Notes: a model not told the origin generated them from the letters alone. A stretch of 57,698 nucleotides of DNA from Desulfobacterales bacterium (GCA_024226555.1 JAAELO010000796.1:1-57698); one strand, 5' to 3'. Shown: positions 44,231-53,322, counted from the first letter of the stretch. Made by a program: numbers and translations.

Positions 44231-45196
44231 TTTTAAATTCCATGAAGAATAATTATTAAAAGAGTTTTCACTACCTTCATTCCACTCAAACTTAATCTCA
44301 GGAAGTGAATCTCCTAAACCATCAAACTCCTGAACAGAAGATAGAATAGATGTTTTTATATAAGCTTGTTCTGTATAGTTTAGTTTATAATCTCTAACTA
44401 AAATGCTATCAGCTTTTGTTTGTATGCCTTTTAATCTTTTGGTGATGCTTATTTTTGAACCTGCCTGATAGAACTTTTTTTTATCATTTCTGTCTTCATA
44501 GGTTAGTTCTACGGAATTGTTTCCATATTCTATTTTTGAGAGAGAATGTTCTCCAGTTGTATTATCTTCATTGTATATGTAGTTTACTGAGGTTCCGAAT
44601 TTGTTTGAGATCTTATTAAGGTTCCAGATTCTTACAACTTCTTTATCAGCGGCTCTTCCCGCAGCTTGAATTCTTGAATTTTCTGTAAAACCAAGTTCAA
44701 GAACCATTCCCTGCTTAGTCCATACTTTAAAGTACAAAGGACCGCCACCAGGTGCAGTACCATATGAAACTATTTTGGAGTACTGGTCGATCTCTGTTCT
44801 GTATTCTGTATCTTCTGCACCATATTCACCTGAAACAGCAATCAGACGACTTCCACCTATCATAAATCTATCGGTTGATGTGTAGTTTACTCCTGTTTTT
44901 TTGTTATCCTGAGCAAAGGTTTGACCACATCTTGTGATCGCAGTAACTCCTGAAAGATTAAAACCCATTCCAAGAAGGCTGTTTCCACTATTACTATTAT
45001 AGTTTATTGAAAGGTTTGGTTGCATTCCTGCTATTCCGGGAGGAACAACTATTGGAATGTTATAGGTTGCTGCTCCGCTTGAGACTTTAAACTCACCGGG
45101 AGTTTTACCAACCAGATCGCTTGCATATGTGTTTGTGAAAAACAGGGAAGCAAAGATTATTATCAATGCCTGTAATATTCGGTTTTTGAATTTCAT
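43100..45196 (-). CDS. SpvB/Tc-toxin-like secreted protein with VCBS repeats (5' part of a split gene)
   Basis: 698 codons. A Sec signal (LQALIIIFASLFFTNTYA) is followed by the SpvB-like N-terminal domain (GEFKVSSGAATYNIPIVVPPG, then LSINYNSNSGNSLLGMGFNLSG). From about residue 330 come six repeats of about 63 residues built on DMNGDGLPDRVDYY, a Ca-binding FG-GAP/VCBS blade, then the frame breaks after YYNHKT. It starts with AGGACTTAAA ahead of ATG. Such proteins display or deliver toxin tips at the cell surface; here the product would be truncated unless the frameshifts are sequencing errors. Confidence 0.85.
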   Translation of the reverse strand: MKFKNRILQALIIIFASLFFTNTYASDLVGKTPGEFKVSSGAATYNIPIVVPPGIAGMQPNLSINYNSNSGNSLLGMGFNLSGVTAITRCGQTFAQDNKKTGVNYTSTDRFMIGGSRLIAVSGEYGAEDTEYRTEIDQYSKIVSYGTAPGGGPLYFKVWTKQGMVLELGFTENSRIQAAGRAADKEVVRIWNLNKISNKFGTSVNYIYNEDNTTGEHSLSKIEYGNNSVELTYEDRNDKKKFYQAGSKISITKRLKGIQTKADSILVRDYKLNYTEQAYIKTSILSSVQEFDGLGDSLPEIKFEWNEGSENSFNNYSSWNLKNAGIKPRGYIKCTDDKGVQAYLKDMNGDGLPDRVGYYNYNKKEYGFWVALNTGTDFDPYVSWDEKKDVGLKPEGYIIGSDEKGVYEDLIDMDGDGLPDRVSNYNYKRKEDGFWVALNTGKGFEPYKSWNIDNVGIQSKGYITSSDTNGIYADLIDMNGDGLPDRVDYQKHTTGVYDFWVAINNGEKFKEYESWNKNKDVGIQLKGYIAASNASGVYADLKDMNGDGLPDRVDYYNHKTGQFGFWVGLNNGNGFEKYKSWNLNNVGIHPRGYLICTNASGTYADLRDMNGDGLLDRVDYYNHKTGQFGFWVGLNNGSGFEQYESWNLNNVGIHPRGYLTCTNASGTYADLRDMNGDGLPDRVDYYNHKTPIWFFCRT

Positions 45197-45236
45197 TTTA
45201 AGTCCTATGTGTTTAATAAATTCATTATTCTTAAAA

Positions 45237-45380
45237 GGTGCGTTGGAAAACCGTTAATACACCCTACAAATTTCTTATTATGAGATTCCCCAGATGATTT
45301 GGTAAATTAAGTAAAAAACCTCTGGATTCCTGATACCTGATTAAGAACAAGCTTTAATCAGGTTCTGGAATGACAACCAT
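45237..45380. repeat. Family C repeat and adjacent degenerate repeat
   Basis: GGTGCGTTGGAAAACCGTTAA, then ACACCCTAC, 45237-45270, is an inverted relative of 37663-37692. GAGATTCCC and a hairpin (CCTGATTAAG ... CTTTAATCAGG, 45345-45366) follow. This fills the SpvB leader and the 3' side of the lipoprotein gene; a piece resembling family A (GGAATCTCCTAAG) sits at 45465-45478. Confidence 0.5.
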
Positions 45381-45488
45381 TCGAGCAAATATTTCTAAAG
45401 ATCATATTTCAAAATATTTTTAACTAAAAAATAGAGAAAATTGATTTCTGAAACTGCCTCGTATTAGGAATCTCCTAAGTCACATCTT

Positions 45489-45821
45489 CTATTTCTTTTT
45501 GGTACTTTCCAGCTTCTTATCAAGATCTTCAATCAGTTTATCTGACTTCTTAATAGTCTCATCGATCTTACTCTTATGAGCATCAAGTCTGGTTTTTACT
45601 TTTTTAACCTTTTTAGCATCGCCCTGAAGTTCAGGAGGAAGGTTGTCGACCTTGTCACGTCTTTTGGTTTCAACTGCTTTATCTTTTACTTCTGTTTTTT
45701 CGACAGTCTCTTTAACTTTTTTGTCTTTAGTTTCTGTGTCGTTTTCCTTATCATCTCCACCGCATCCATTTAAAATAAGCGCAATGGTTATGATAAGAAA
45801 AATACCTTTAAGATATTTCAT
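45489..45821 (-). CDS. Small Lys/Glu-rich lipoprotein
   Basis: 110 aa. Lipobox LILNGC; the mature chain GGDDKENDTETKDKK... is almost wholly charged, with a C-terminal coiled-coil-like helix (KIDETIKKSDKLIEDLDKKL). AAGGAT precedes the ATG. It lies upstream of the SpvB-like gene on the same strand, about 290 bp away. It could tether to the outer membrane or peptidoglycan like Lpp-type proteins; function unknown. Confidence 0.65.
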   Translation of the reverse strand: MKYLKGIFLIITIALILNGCGGDDKENDTETKDKKVKETVEKTEVKDKAVETKRRDKVDNLPPELQGDAKKVKKVKTRLDAHKSKIDETIKKSDKLIEDLDKKLESTKKK

Positions 45822-46357
45822 TCTTTAATCCTTAGTTTTATTTTTATATTAATTGGGGTTTTCATCTTTAGTACAGTAGACCAAGTAAATCAATATAAAA
45901 TGTCCCTATATAAAATATCGGCTTATTTAATTTGGGATTAATTTTTTAATTTTTTTCACTGTATTTAACTATTTGATATTAAATGATTATATGGATTTGA
46001 GGACGTATTTTTATTATTGAAAAAATTAAAAAAGCAAATTTTTTGATGTGAAATATCAATGATCTTTTCGCATAGTTATTTTTCTAAAACATCAATTAAT
46101 GTTATTGGAAAAGAGTCTGCGAAGAATCATGTTTTTTAAATTAATTTCACTGTAAGAAAAAATGAATAAATTTTTAAAAAAATAACATTCAGTAAAATTT
46201 ATTTTAAAATAATCCGTTTTTACACTTGAAATAAAAAAAGGTAGGGTCTATTCTTTTTTTGAACATAAAAACATCAGTTTTTATACGAGCGAGCCGGAAA
46301 GAGGATGACGCCTCGATCCGACTCTGAACACTACTCTTATCCATAGGAGAAAAGAGC

Positions 46358-46528
46358 ATGTCTAAGACATCTTTTACCGAAAGACAGAAGTTCCGTCAAC
46401 GCCTCTTTCACATCGGGCAGATTTTACACCAAAAACAATCGATATGTTTAAAATTGATTAAAACACGTTTAAAATGCTGCATGAGCTTTGATAGTGCAGG
46501 GTATTGGACTTTTTATACTGTGATTTGA
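46358..46528 (+). CDS. Possible small ORF or gene remnant
   Basis: 56 aa, MSKTSFTERQKFRQRLFHIG..., with AGGAG 8 nt before the ATG. The first 20 residues look like genuine coding sequence; the rest is not distinctive. It may be the start of a decayed gene or part of a structured RNA, since the 60 bp before it (GGAAAGAGGATGACGCCTCG region) is unusually GC-rich and self-complementary. Confidence 0.3.
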   Translation: MSKTSFTERQKFRQRLFHIGQILHQKQSICLKLIKTRLKCCMSFDSAGYWTFYTVI

Positions 46529-46779
46529 TTCTGGTTTGCGGTGTGATTTGGAATCGGTAAAAACTTAAAGAAATTTATTTATATAGTAGGGAAAATATTA
46601 GTTGAAGATTTTCTTCAAGTGAAACACTGGTTCTGCGTGATTGAGGCGGAGGCTACGATAAACAATACTACATAAAATTTGCTGTTTTGGATACTTGATT
46701 GAGGTTGTTCTGCCCGTAATCTCTTTTAAAGTCCGGGATAGCGGATTGGCGTGAAAAAGGCGTTTCTGTAGAAGAGAAA

Positions 46780-46814
46780 GGAGTGGTTGGATAGATTATT
46801 TATCCAGCCGCTCC
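46780..46814 (+). other. 14-bp stem-loop, possible RNA element
   Basis: GGAGTGGTTGGATA (46780-46793) pairs with TATCCAGCCGCTCC (46801-46814) across a 7-base loop. The two non-Watson-Crick positions are G-U pairs only if the plus strand is transcribed, which suggests plus-strand RNA. Confidence 0.45.
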
Positions 46815-46933
46815 AACAAAAAACAATACTCTTATTTGTATTCAAAGCTTAAAATTAAATCGTTTTTGTTCTTTAGGCGGTCTTGTTTTTTCTTTTGTCT
46901 TTAATAACTTAATTATATTGAAATCCGTGTAAA

Positions 46934-46974
46934 GGTGCGTTGATAAGCCGTTAACACACCCTGCAAAACTCATT
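46934..46974. repeat. Family C repeat, third copy
   Basis: GGTGCGTTGATAAGCCGTTA followed by ACACACCCTGC; same orientation as 45237-45270. Confidence 0.6.
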
Positions 46975-47033
46975 TTTAAAGGAAAAGTTTTTTTTTGTAG
47001 GGTTTTAGAGGTTACCATACCTGTTTGTTAAAC

Positions 47034-47387
47034 TTTTCAAAAGTTTACCTCCCGGGAGGGCCACCGGAGGTATTTGTTGATTACAAACTCTGTTGTTTTG
47101 ATATGAGATTCCCAACTCACATTTTTACAGGGAAAGCGTCTGTAAAAAAATTCTCGGGAATGACACGCAGTTTTATGAGATTCCCGATAAATATTTTTAC
47201 ATATAAAACTAAAAAAATGATGTATTATTTAGCTTTATCCTATATTCCCATTTGGGCTCTGTCTAATGTTAACCTCTAATAATTAGTGAAGTTGTTTATT
47301 CTTCGAAAACTAAACTAAAATTATGATGCATTATTTAGGTTTATCTTTTATTCCCCTTTGTTCTCTGCTTAATGTTAACCTCTAAAA
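47034..47387 (+). repeat. Right copy of the inverted repeat bracketing the Rhs island, with an internal direct duplication
   Basis: It shares TCAAAAGTTTACCTC, CCCGGGAGG, GAGATTCCC and GATG.ATTATTTAG.TTTATC with the reverse strand of 37385-37540. The last block occurs twice here, around 47205-47278 and 47310-47387, both ending TTAATGTTAACCTCTAA or a close variant. Confidence 0.6.
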
Positions 47388-47439
47388 AGAGCGTTGATGA
47401 TAAATCTTCAAAAAATATCTAAAAACAAAATTAAACCGT

Positions 47440-47710
47440 TTTTGTTTTATAGCTTTTTTTCTCAAGCTATATCGATTTAATGATATCGTTTTAGAGGTTA
47501 CCAGTTTTGTTTTATAGCTTTTTTTCTCAAGCTATATCGATTTAATGATATCGTTTTAGAGGTTACCAGTTTTGTTTTATAGTTTTTTTCTCAAGCTATA
47601 TCGATTTAATGATACCGTTTTAGAGGTTACCAGAATAAAAGCGTTTTTGCATTTAGTTCTTTTTTCTCAAGCTATATTAATCATAATTGCATTGGCTTAG
47701 AGGTTACCAG
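47440..47710 (+). repeat. 65-bp tandem array abutting the tdh stop codon
   Basis: Three near-identical units (47440-47504, 47505-47569, 47570-47633) and one diverged unit (47634-47710). Each ends TTTTAGAGGTTACCAG and contains a hairpin TATAGCTT/AAGCTATA and a second inverted repeat around ATCGAT/ATGATATCG. The array ends 6 nt from the tdh stop. Its end resembles the family A right end TTATTAGAGGTTCCC. Confidence 0.85.
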
Positions 47711-47716
47711 AGCTTA

Positions 47717-48754
47717 TCAGTCCCACTCAAGAATAACTTTACCAGACTGCCCTGATCTCATAACATCGAAACCTTTTTCGAAATCATCTACAGAAAATTT
47801 ATGTGTGATGATAGAGTTCATATCAAGGTTACTCTGGAGCATAGCCTGCATTTTATACCATGTTTCATACATTTCACGTCCATATATACCTTTGAGTATC
47901 AGGCCTTTAAAGATAATATCCTGCATATCAAGGGAAATAGAGCCTTCTGGAATACCGAGAATCGAAATTTTTCCACCATGGTTCATCAATTCAATCATCT
48001 CAGCAAAAGCCAGGGCATTTCCAGACATCTCCATTCCAATGTCGAAACCTTCTACCATACCGAGTTCTTTCATAACATCAGGTAGAGATTCTTTGGATAC
48101 ATTGATTGCTCTTGTTGCTCCCATTTTTTTTGCAAGATCGAGTCTGTATTCATTAACATCAGTAATTACAACAAATCTTGCACCGGCATGTTTAGCTATT
48201 GCAGCTGCCATGATTCCAATGGGGCCGGCTCCGGTTATTAAAACATCTTCACCGACAAGGTCAAATGATAAAGCTGTGTGGGTGGCATTACCCATTGGGT
48301 CCATTATTGAAGCTATCTCATCTGAAATATTATCTGGAATTTTGAAAATGTTTGATGCAGGTACTGATATGTATTCAGCGAAACAACCGGGAACATTTAC
48401 GCCAATACCTCTGGTATTTCTGCACAGGTGTTGTTTTCCTGCTCTGCAATTTCTGCAATGACCACATGTTAAATGGCCTTCACAGGACAATCTGTCACCT
48501 TCTTTTATGTCTTTAACTTCTTTTCCAACTTTATATGCAACACCGGCAAATTCATGCCCGATTGTCATTGGAACCGGTATCGTTTTTTGTGACCACTTAT
48601 CCCAGTTATAAATATGAACATCTGTTCCACATATTGCTGTTTTCTTTATTTTAATCAAAACATCATTTGGACCTGGTTCCGGTATATTTTCTTCCCTCAT
48701 CCAGAGACCCTGTTCAGGTTTTAATTTAGCAATTGATTTCATTTTACCCGACAT
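47717..48754 (-). CDS. tdh: L-threonine 3-dehydrogenase
   Basis: 345 aa medium-chain zinc dehydrogenase that oxidises threonine to 2-amino-3-ketobutyrate with NAD. Catalytic zinc ligands are Cys42 ([11 protein letters not shown]) and His67/Glu68 (GHEFAG); the structural zinc uses Cys97, 100, 103, 111. The nucleotide site is [32 protein letters not shown] is specific to Tdh. AGGAGG lies 7 nt before the ATG. The gene follows kbl by 10 bp; together they convert threonine to glycine plus acetyl-CoA. Confidence 0.96.
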   Translation of the reverse strand: MSGKMKSIAKLKPEQGLWMREENIPEPGPNDVLIKIKKTAICGTDVHIYNWDKWSQKTIPVPMTIGHEFAGVAYKVGKEVKDIKEGDRLSCEGHLTCGHCRNCRAGKQHLCRNTRGIGVNVPGCFAEYISVPASNIFKIPDNISDEIASIMDPMGNATHTALSFDLVGEDVLITGAGPIGIMAAAIAKHAGARFVVITDVNEYRLDLAKKMGATRAINVSKESLPDVMKELGMVEGFDIGMEMSGNALAFAEMIELMNHGGKISILGIPEGSISLDMQDIIFKGLILKGIYGREMYETWYKMQAMLQSNLDMNSIITHKFSVDDFEKGFDVMRSGQSGKVILEWD

Positions 48755-48764
48755 TTCTTTCCTC

Positions 48765-49952
48765 CTAGCTGATTACATTCAGCTCTTTACCGACTTTAAT
48801 AAAAGCCTCTATCGCTTTATCAATTTGATCAATTGTATGACCAGCTGACATTTGAGTTCTAATTCTGGCTTCACCCTGTGGTACAACCGGGAATGAAAAA
48901 CCAACTACATAAATACCTTCTTTTAGTAGCCTTGCTGACATCTCCTGGGCTAATTTTGCATCGTATAGCATAACAGGAATGATTGGGTGTTCACCCGGAA
49001 CAAGCTTAAAACCGGCTGCACTCATTTTTTCTCTAAAATAATTTGAATTGAATTTAAGCTTTTCACGAAGATCTGAAGATGATTCCAGTAAATCAATAAC
49101 TGCAATGGATGTTGCTGTTATTACAGGTGCAAGTGAGTTTGAAAACAGATATGGTCTTGATCTCTGTCTCAACCATGTTATTATCTCTTTTTTTCCTGAT
49201 GTATAACCACCTGATGCGCCACCTAAGGCTTTTCCAAGTGTTCCTGTGATGATATCCACTCTATCCATGACATCGCAATATTCATGTGTTCCTCTACCAT
49301 CTTTACCGGTAAAACCAACAGCATGGGAATCATCTACCATTACAAGTGCATCATACTTATCTGCTAAATCGCATACTGATTTAAGATCAGCAATAATTCC
49401 ATCCATTGAAAAAACGCCATCGGTTGCAATTAGTCTAAACCTGGCATCTTTTGCTTCAATAAGCTTACTTTCAAGATCTGCCATATCATTATTTTTATAG
49501 CGATATCTTTTTGCTTTGCATAATCTTACTCCATCAATAATGCTTGCATGATTTAAAGCATCGCTAATAACAGCATCCTTCTCAGAAAGCAGGGTTTCAA
49601 AAAGCCCACCATTTGCATCAAAGCATGAACCATAAAGAATTGTTTCCTCTTTTTTCAGAAAACCGCTAAGTTTATCTTCAAGTTCTTTATGAATTTTCTG
49701 TGTTCCACATATAAAACGAACAGATGACATCCCGAAGCCATTTTCTTTTAGAGATTCAGTTGCTCTTTCAATAAGGGATTGGTTGTTTGATAAACCAAGA
49801 TAATTATTTGCACAAAAATTCAGAACCTCTTTTTCATTAACCTCTATTGATGCTTCCTGTGGAGATGTTATTAATCTTTCATCTTTGTATAATCCACTGG
49901 TTTTTAATTCTTCAGTTTTTTCTGACAGATATTTAAATAAACCCGAACTCAT
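48765..49952 (-). CDS. kbl: 2-amino-3-ketobutyrate CoA ligase (glycine C-acetyltransferase)
   Basis: 395 aa from the ATG at 49952, which has AAAGGAGG upstream; the in-frame GTG 6 nt earlier overlaps that site. It is a PLP enzyme of the alpha-oxoamine synthase family. The PLP lysine is in [15 protein letters not shown] (Lys241), with the Asp/His pair in [13 protein letters not shown]. It cleaves aminoketobutyrate with CoA to glycine and acetyl-CoA. It is the first gene of kbl-tdh and divergent from the Lrp-type regulator. Confidence 0.95.
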   Translation of the reverse strand: MSSGLFKYLSEKTEELKTSGLYKDERLITSPQEASIEVNEKEVLNFCANNYLGLSNNQSLIERATESLKENGFGMSSVRFICGTQKIHKELEDKLSGFLKKEETILYGSCFDANGGLFETLLSEKDAVISDALNHASIIDGVRLCKAKRYRYKNNDMADLESKLIEAKDARFRLIATDGVFSMDGIIADLKSVCDLADKYDALVMVDDSHAVGFTGKDGRGTHEYCDVMDRVDIITGTLGKALGGASGGYTSGKKEIITWLRQRSRPYLFSNSLAPVITATSIAVIDLLESSSDLREKLKFNSNYFREKMSAAGFKLVPGEHPIIPVMLYDAKLAQEMSARLLKEGIYVVGFSFPVVPQGEARIRTQMSAGHTIDQIDKAIEAFIKVGKELNVIS

Positions 49953-50031
49953 TTGCACCTCCTTTATAAATTAATAAAATAAATATATTCATAAGTAATT
50001 TTATTACGCATGTCAACTATATAATTCTGAT

Positions 50032-50052
50032 ATATTACGCATTGCGTAATAT
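50032..50052. promoter_or_regulatory. Palindromic operator in the kbl / lrp-like divergent region
   Basis: Perfect inverted repeat with arms ATATTACGCA and TGCGTAATAT around one base. A half site ATTACGCATG is at 50003-50012, and AAATATATTCAT is repeated at 49981 and 50054. The 361-bp region 49953-50313 is otherwise AT-rich. It is a likely binding site for the adjacent Lrp/AsnC regulator. Confidence 0.6.
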
Positions 50053-50313
50053 AAATATATTCATATTTTGCATATCACATTTTACCTGTTATTTTTAAAT
50101 ACAATCGCATATTGATTATTCGACTTACATTGATTCAATATAGATGCTAATAAAATTAGGCTTATTACAATTTTGATGCTTGACTTATTTAAAACAAATT
50201 ATAGCATATTAAATATTTTTGCCCCTTCTTATTTTTTCCCAATACCTTGAAAAAAAATTCCCTTTAATATAAATACTTTGTTAATTTCTAATCCAACAAA
50301 AGGGGCGAATGAA

Positions 50314-50757
50314 ATGAAAAAAGAAGGACTGGACCATACTGACAAAGCAATTATTAAAGAGCTCCAGAAAAATGGTCGTGAATCTTATAAAAATATCGCC
50401 CGCAAATTAAATATTTCAGATGGTACTGTTAGACTAAGAACAGAGAAACTGATTAAAAATGGTTATCTTAAAATTAGTGCTCTTATTAATCCATTGTATT
50501 TTGAGAACAGTATTATTGCCCATGTTGGAATTAACCTGAAAAACAGAGCCCACCGTGAAATTATGGAGGAGATATCTAAGATAGACCCTGTTATTTCAGT
50601 TCAAAATGTTACAGGAAGATATGATATTCTTGTTGAGATTTATGTGAATTCAAGAAAGGACTTAAGAAAATTTCTTGTTGAAGAACTTTCTGCAATTAAA
50701 GGGATCACTTCCACAGAAAGTTTTATATGTCTTGAAGCTATCGACAAATGGATTTAA
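50314..50757 (+). CDS. Lrp/AsnC-family transcriptional regulator
   Basis: 147 aa from the ATG at 50314 (AGGGG upstream; a longer frame begins at 50278). The helix-turn-helix is DKAIIKELQKNGRESYKNIARKLNISDGTVRLR; the RAM ligand-binding domain follows (VTGRYDILVEIYV). Being divergent from kbl-tdh, it probably controls threonine catabolism in response to an amino acid. Its stop overlaps tail-to-tail with the patatin gene. Confidence 0.88.
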   Translation: MKKEGLDHTDKAIIKELQKNGRESYKNIARKLNISDGTVRLRTEKLIKNGYLKISALINPLYFENSIIAHVGINLKNRAHREIMEEISKIDPVISVQNVTGRYDILVEIYVNSRKDLRKFLVEELSAIKGITSTESFICLEAIDKWI

Positions 50758-52325
50758 TCCATATATTTTTTAAGATATAAATCGGGATCAATTACCATTT
50801 GGTTCCAGTCTGCAACCAGTTTATCCCAATAATTTTTAACACTTTCATCATATTTTTCAGTATCATTTCCATATACCCTTACAATATATTTAATTAAATT
50901 ATAGCATATTGTAAATTGTCCTACATTTACCAGCAATGGAAGATCTGAGTCTTTTTCAAACCAGGCTGTAGTTTCAACTTCATTTGCTAAAACAGTCATC
51001 TCTATTATTTTGTCAGAAGGCTTTTCTACCTCAGGAGGTAGTTTTGCAAAATCTGCTTTAAGACTCCCTATTAAATTTGAAACCCTTTTATTTTCATATT
51101 TTTTATCATTATAGAAAACACTATATACAAGATATCTAATTCTTTTTGTCACAACTTTTGTAGCAAGTACAAATAAGGATGAAATACGGAGAGTTACTCC
51201 TTCTATTATTTGGTTAATTGTGAACTTCTTTATATCTTTCCATGCAGAACCTCCTAATAAAGGAATATCAGCGATGATTTTTTTTACTCTGTTTCTTAAC
51301 CACAAAATAAGAACCGTTGAAGATAGAGACAATATGAGTGGTGTAATGTTGTTAATAAGTGAATCTACCAGATTGAAATTTTTATTCAGCAGATCAGTAA
51401 CAATATGATAAGTCATAGAAACTGCTGTTCCTAAGCAAAGTGCAATAACTATCTTAAGAATCAAATCCACAGAGCCAAGGCTCAGGTCACTGATTTTTTC
51501 TGATTGCTTAAAATGGAAGAAACCATCCGAATAGGTCTCAACATCTGAAACTATAATTAAGTCTAAATCTTCATCCATCTTATCTTCTGCTATGGTTAAA
51601 CTTTCAATACCCTGATTATCGTATATTCCTCCATCCATAAATGCTATTGGATCCGGCTTACCATCCTTCATAAAAAGATCTCTTAATTCAGCTGGAATAG
51701 AGTTATCTTTAAATGTAAAATCGTCTGGGAAGGCTAAGGGTTCCAATGCTCCGGGGAAACAGGTTGAAGCGGCAACGATATCTGAAAGGTGTAAATCCGT
51801 AGCGTATTTGATCGGAATCCTGATTTTACGATTACCAGCGACATCCTCTTTATCACTCTTTTTAAACCTGAAATCCAAACCAAAGCTTAATTCTGTTGTA
51901 TTAATTATAAATTCGGAAACATGAATCTGGGAATCTAAAAAATCACCAAAAAGAAATGGCTCACCAGAACTTTTTCTTGTTAATCTGTTTTCGAAAACTC
52001 TGCTTGCAGCAACAATCAAATCTTTTCGACCGGAAGGAACCGTTAATTTTTCAGATGCGAGACATTCAAGTGTTTCTTCAAGCATATTTGTATTCTGAAG
52101 AAATGCATAGAGATCCACAAAAAATTCTTTAAAGCTTTTTTTGTCAATTAAAGACTGAATATAAGCTGTTCCTGTTAAGGTCCCACCTGATACTGATGAA
52201 ATTGCTTTTATATTTTCTGCAACCCCAAGATGTGAAAGATATGATATTAACCCAAGATGGAATGCAGAAGCCCTGTATCCACCACCGGATAGAGTAATGC
52301 CAATGGAATTAAAGATATTCTTCAT
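50754..52325 (-). CDS. Patatin-like phospholipase with two membrane helices
   Basis: 523 aa. The patatin core has the oxyanion loop GGGYR (14-18), the nucleophile Ser46 in SVSGG, and the catalytic Asp in FMDGGIYDNQG. The first residue of the nucleophile elbow is Ser rather than Gly. After the core come two hydrophobic segments (LILKIVIALCLGTAVSMTYHIV and ITPLILSLSSTVLILWL), then a helical C-terminal region. There is no signal peptide. It is a single gene with GAGGAT ahead of the ATG. Substrate unknown. Confidence 0.85.
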   Translation of the reverse strand: MKNIFNSIGITLSGGGYRASAFHLGLISYLSHLGVAENIKAISSVSGGTLTGTAYIQSLIDKKSFKEFFVDLYAFLQNTNMLEETLECLASEKLTVPSGRKDLIVAASRVFENRLTRKSSGEPFLFGDFLDSQIHVSEFIINTTELSFGLDFRFKKSDKEDVAGNRKIRIPIKYATDLHLSDIVAASTCFPGALEPLAFPDDFTFKDNSIPAELRDLFMKDGKPDPIAFMDGGIYDNQGIESLTIAEDKMDEDLDLIIVSDVETYSDGFFHFKQSEKISDLSLGSVDLILKIVIALCLGTAVSMTYHIVTDLLNKNFNLVDSLINNITPLILSLSSTVLILWLRNRVKKIIADIPLLGGSAWKDIKKFTINQIIEGVTLRISSLFVLATKVVTKRIRYLVYSVFYNDKKYENKRVSNLIGSLKADFAKLPPEVEKPSDKIIEMTVLANEVETTAWFEKDSDLPLLVNVGQFTICYNLIKYIVRVYGNDTEKYDESVKNYWDKLVADWNQMVIDPDLYLKKYMD

Positions 52326-52449
52326 TTTTTATCCTCAAACCTATTGCTGTTTTCTATAGGAAATCTCTATTAACTTATCTTAATTTAAAACCCTTTATAC
52401 ATTTTATATTGTCATAGCAAAACCAAATTTTTATTTTTTTTACAATAAA

Positions 52450-52474
52450 AAAGGTGAGCTTTAAGCTCACCTTT
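52450..52474 (-). terminator. Rho-independent terminator after the beta-barrel gene
   Basis: Perfect 12-bp palindrome AAAGGTGAGCTT/AAGCTCACCTTT with a T-rich 3' side on the minus strand; it is nearly symmetric, so it could also terminate from the other side. A degraded family A left end (GGAAATCTCTATTAA) lies just beyond, at 52360-52375. Confidence 0.85.
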
Positions 52475-52511
52475 ATTTTGGAACATATGTTAATCTTACA
52501 GTTTCAAGTTT

Positions 52512-53192
52512 TTAAAAATATCTCACAACTCCTACTAAGAGATCAATTCCATCCCCATTAAAATCTCTTAGCTTTGAATCTAAACTACTCAAGGATGTCT
52601 GAGTACTATTTTGAGTATATTTTTCTGCTTCATATTCAACTGTATAGCCTTTTAAACCAAATGTAACAGCCCAGTTATCTTCAAACAGAATTTCATATTC
52701 CACAACTGCATGATAACCAACAGCATCATCATACTCAATGTATTGCTGATTACCTTCAATTACCTTATTCAATCTTGGCTCTCCATAAATCCCGGCACCA
52801 ATACCTATTTTGATGTTGCTTGAATCAAATCTTGCCAGCTCATATTTAAGAGTTGCCTGATAAATAAACCTTCTAAAAGAGATGTCATAGTGATGTTCTA
52901 ATTCATCGTTATATTTCTGGTAGCCCGCTGATATATCGAGATCTAATCTATCCAAAAGACATAGGCCCAAAGTTAACTGACCACCAACTCCACCTCCACC
53001 TCCATAGAATTCTATATCATCATTATGGGCATCCTTACCAAAATCATACTCCTCAAATCCAACCCCAACCATCCCGTCTAAAGCAATCTTAAACCATTTA
53101 TCATCATTATTCCTCTCAGCAGCAAATGAATTTGTGCTAAACAGGGAAAATACAATCAATATTGAAAACAATATTTTAATTTTTGATTTCAT
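52512..53192 (-). CDS. Outer-membrane beta-barrel protein
   Basis: 226 aa with a Sec signal (ILFSILIVFSLFSTNSFA). The mature chain alternates hydrophobic and polar residues in strands (LDISAGYQKYN, FIYQATLKYELARF, YHAVVEYEILF) and ends in LVGVVRYF, the aromatic C-terminal signature recognised by the BAM complex. A glycine-rich GGGGGVGG turn is notable. About eight strands are expected. Ribosome site GGAGGA. No specific family recognised. Confidence 0.78.
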   Translation of the reverse strand: MKSKIKILFSILIVFSLFSTNSFAAERNNDDKWFKIALDGMVGVGFEEYDFGKDAHNDDIEFYGGGGGVGGQLTLGLCLLDRLDLDISAGYQKYNDELEHHYDISFRRFIYQATLKYELARFDSSNIKIGIGAGIYGEPRLNKVIEGNQQYIEYDDAVGYHAVVEYEILFEDNWAVTFGLKGYTVEYEAEKYTQNSTQTSLSSLDSKLRDFNGDGIDLLVGVVRYF

Positions 53193-53322
53193 ATCTTTAT
53201 TCCTCCATATAATTAAATTATACCCCTTTTTTATTAGAAACAGAGAATAAAGAGAATCAGATTAGATTTGAACTGTAAGATTTAAATAATAAATTCAACA
53301 AAACTGAAGCTGAAGTGTTTCC

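Larger units (their letters stand above)
45822..47033. other. Long gene-poor region upstream of the Rhs-linked lipoprotein
   Basis: About 1.2 kb. It is AT-rich except for 46290-46450, which is much richer in GC and contains a small frame, and a strong hairpin at 46780-46814. A family C copy is at 46934-46974. No other gene is convincing. Confidence 0.5.

Noticed and set aside
46290..46360. Known riboswitch such as c-di-GMP, ZTP or fluoride
   Set aside because: Short stems are visible, but none of the conserved cores of those classes fits the sequence.
47025..47279. 84-aa frame on the plus strand
   Set aside because: It lies inside the repeat block and reads through repeat sequence; no protein-like composition.
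47440..47710. CRISPR array
   Set aside because: The repeats are contiguous 65-bp units without distinct spacers, and no cas gene is present.
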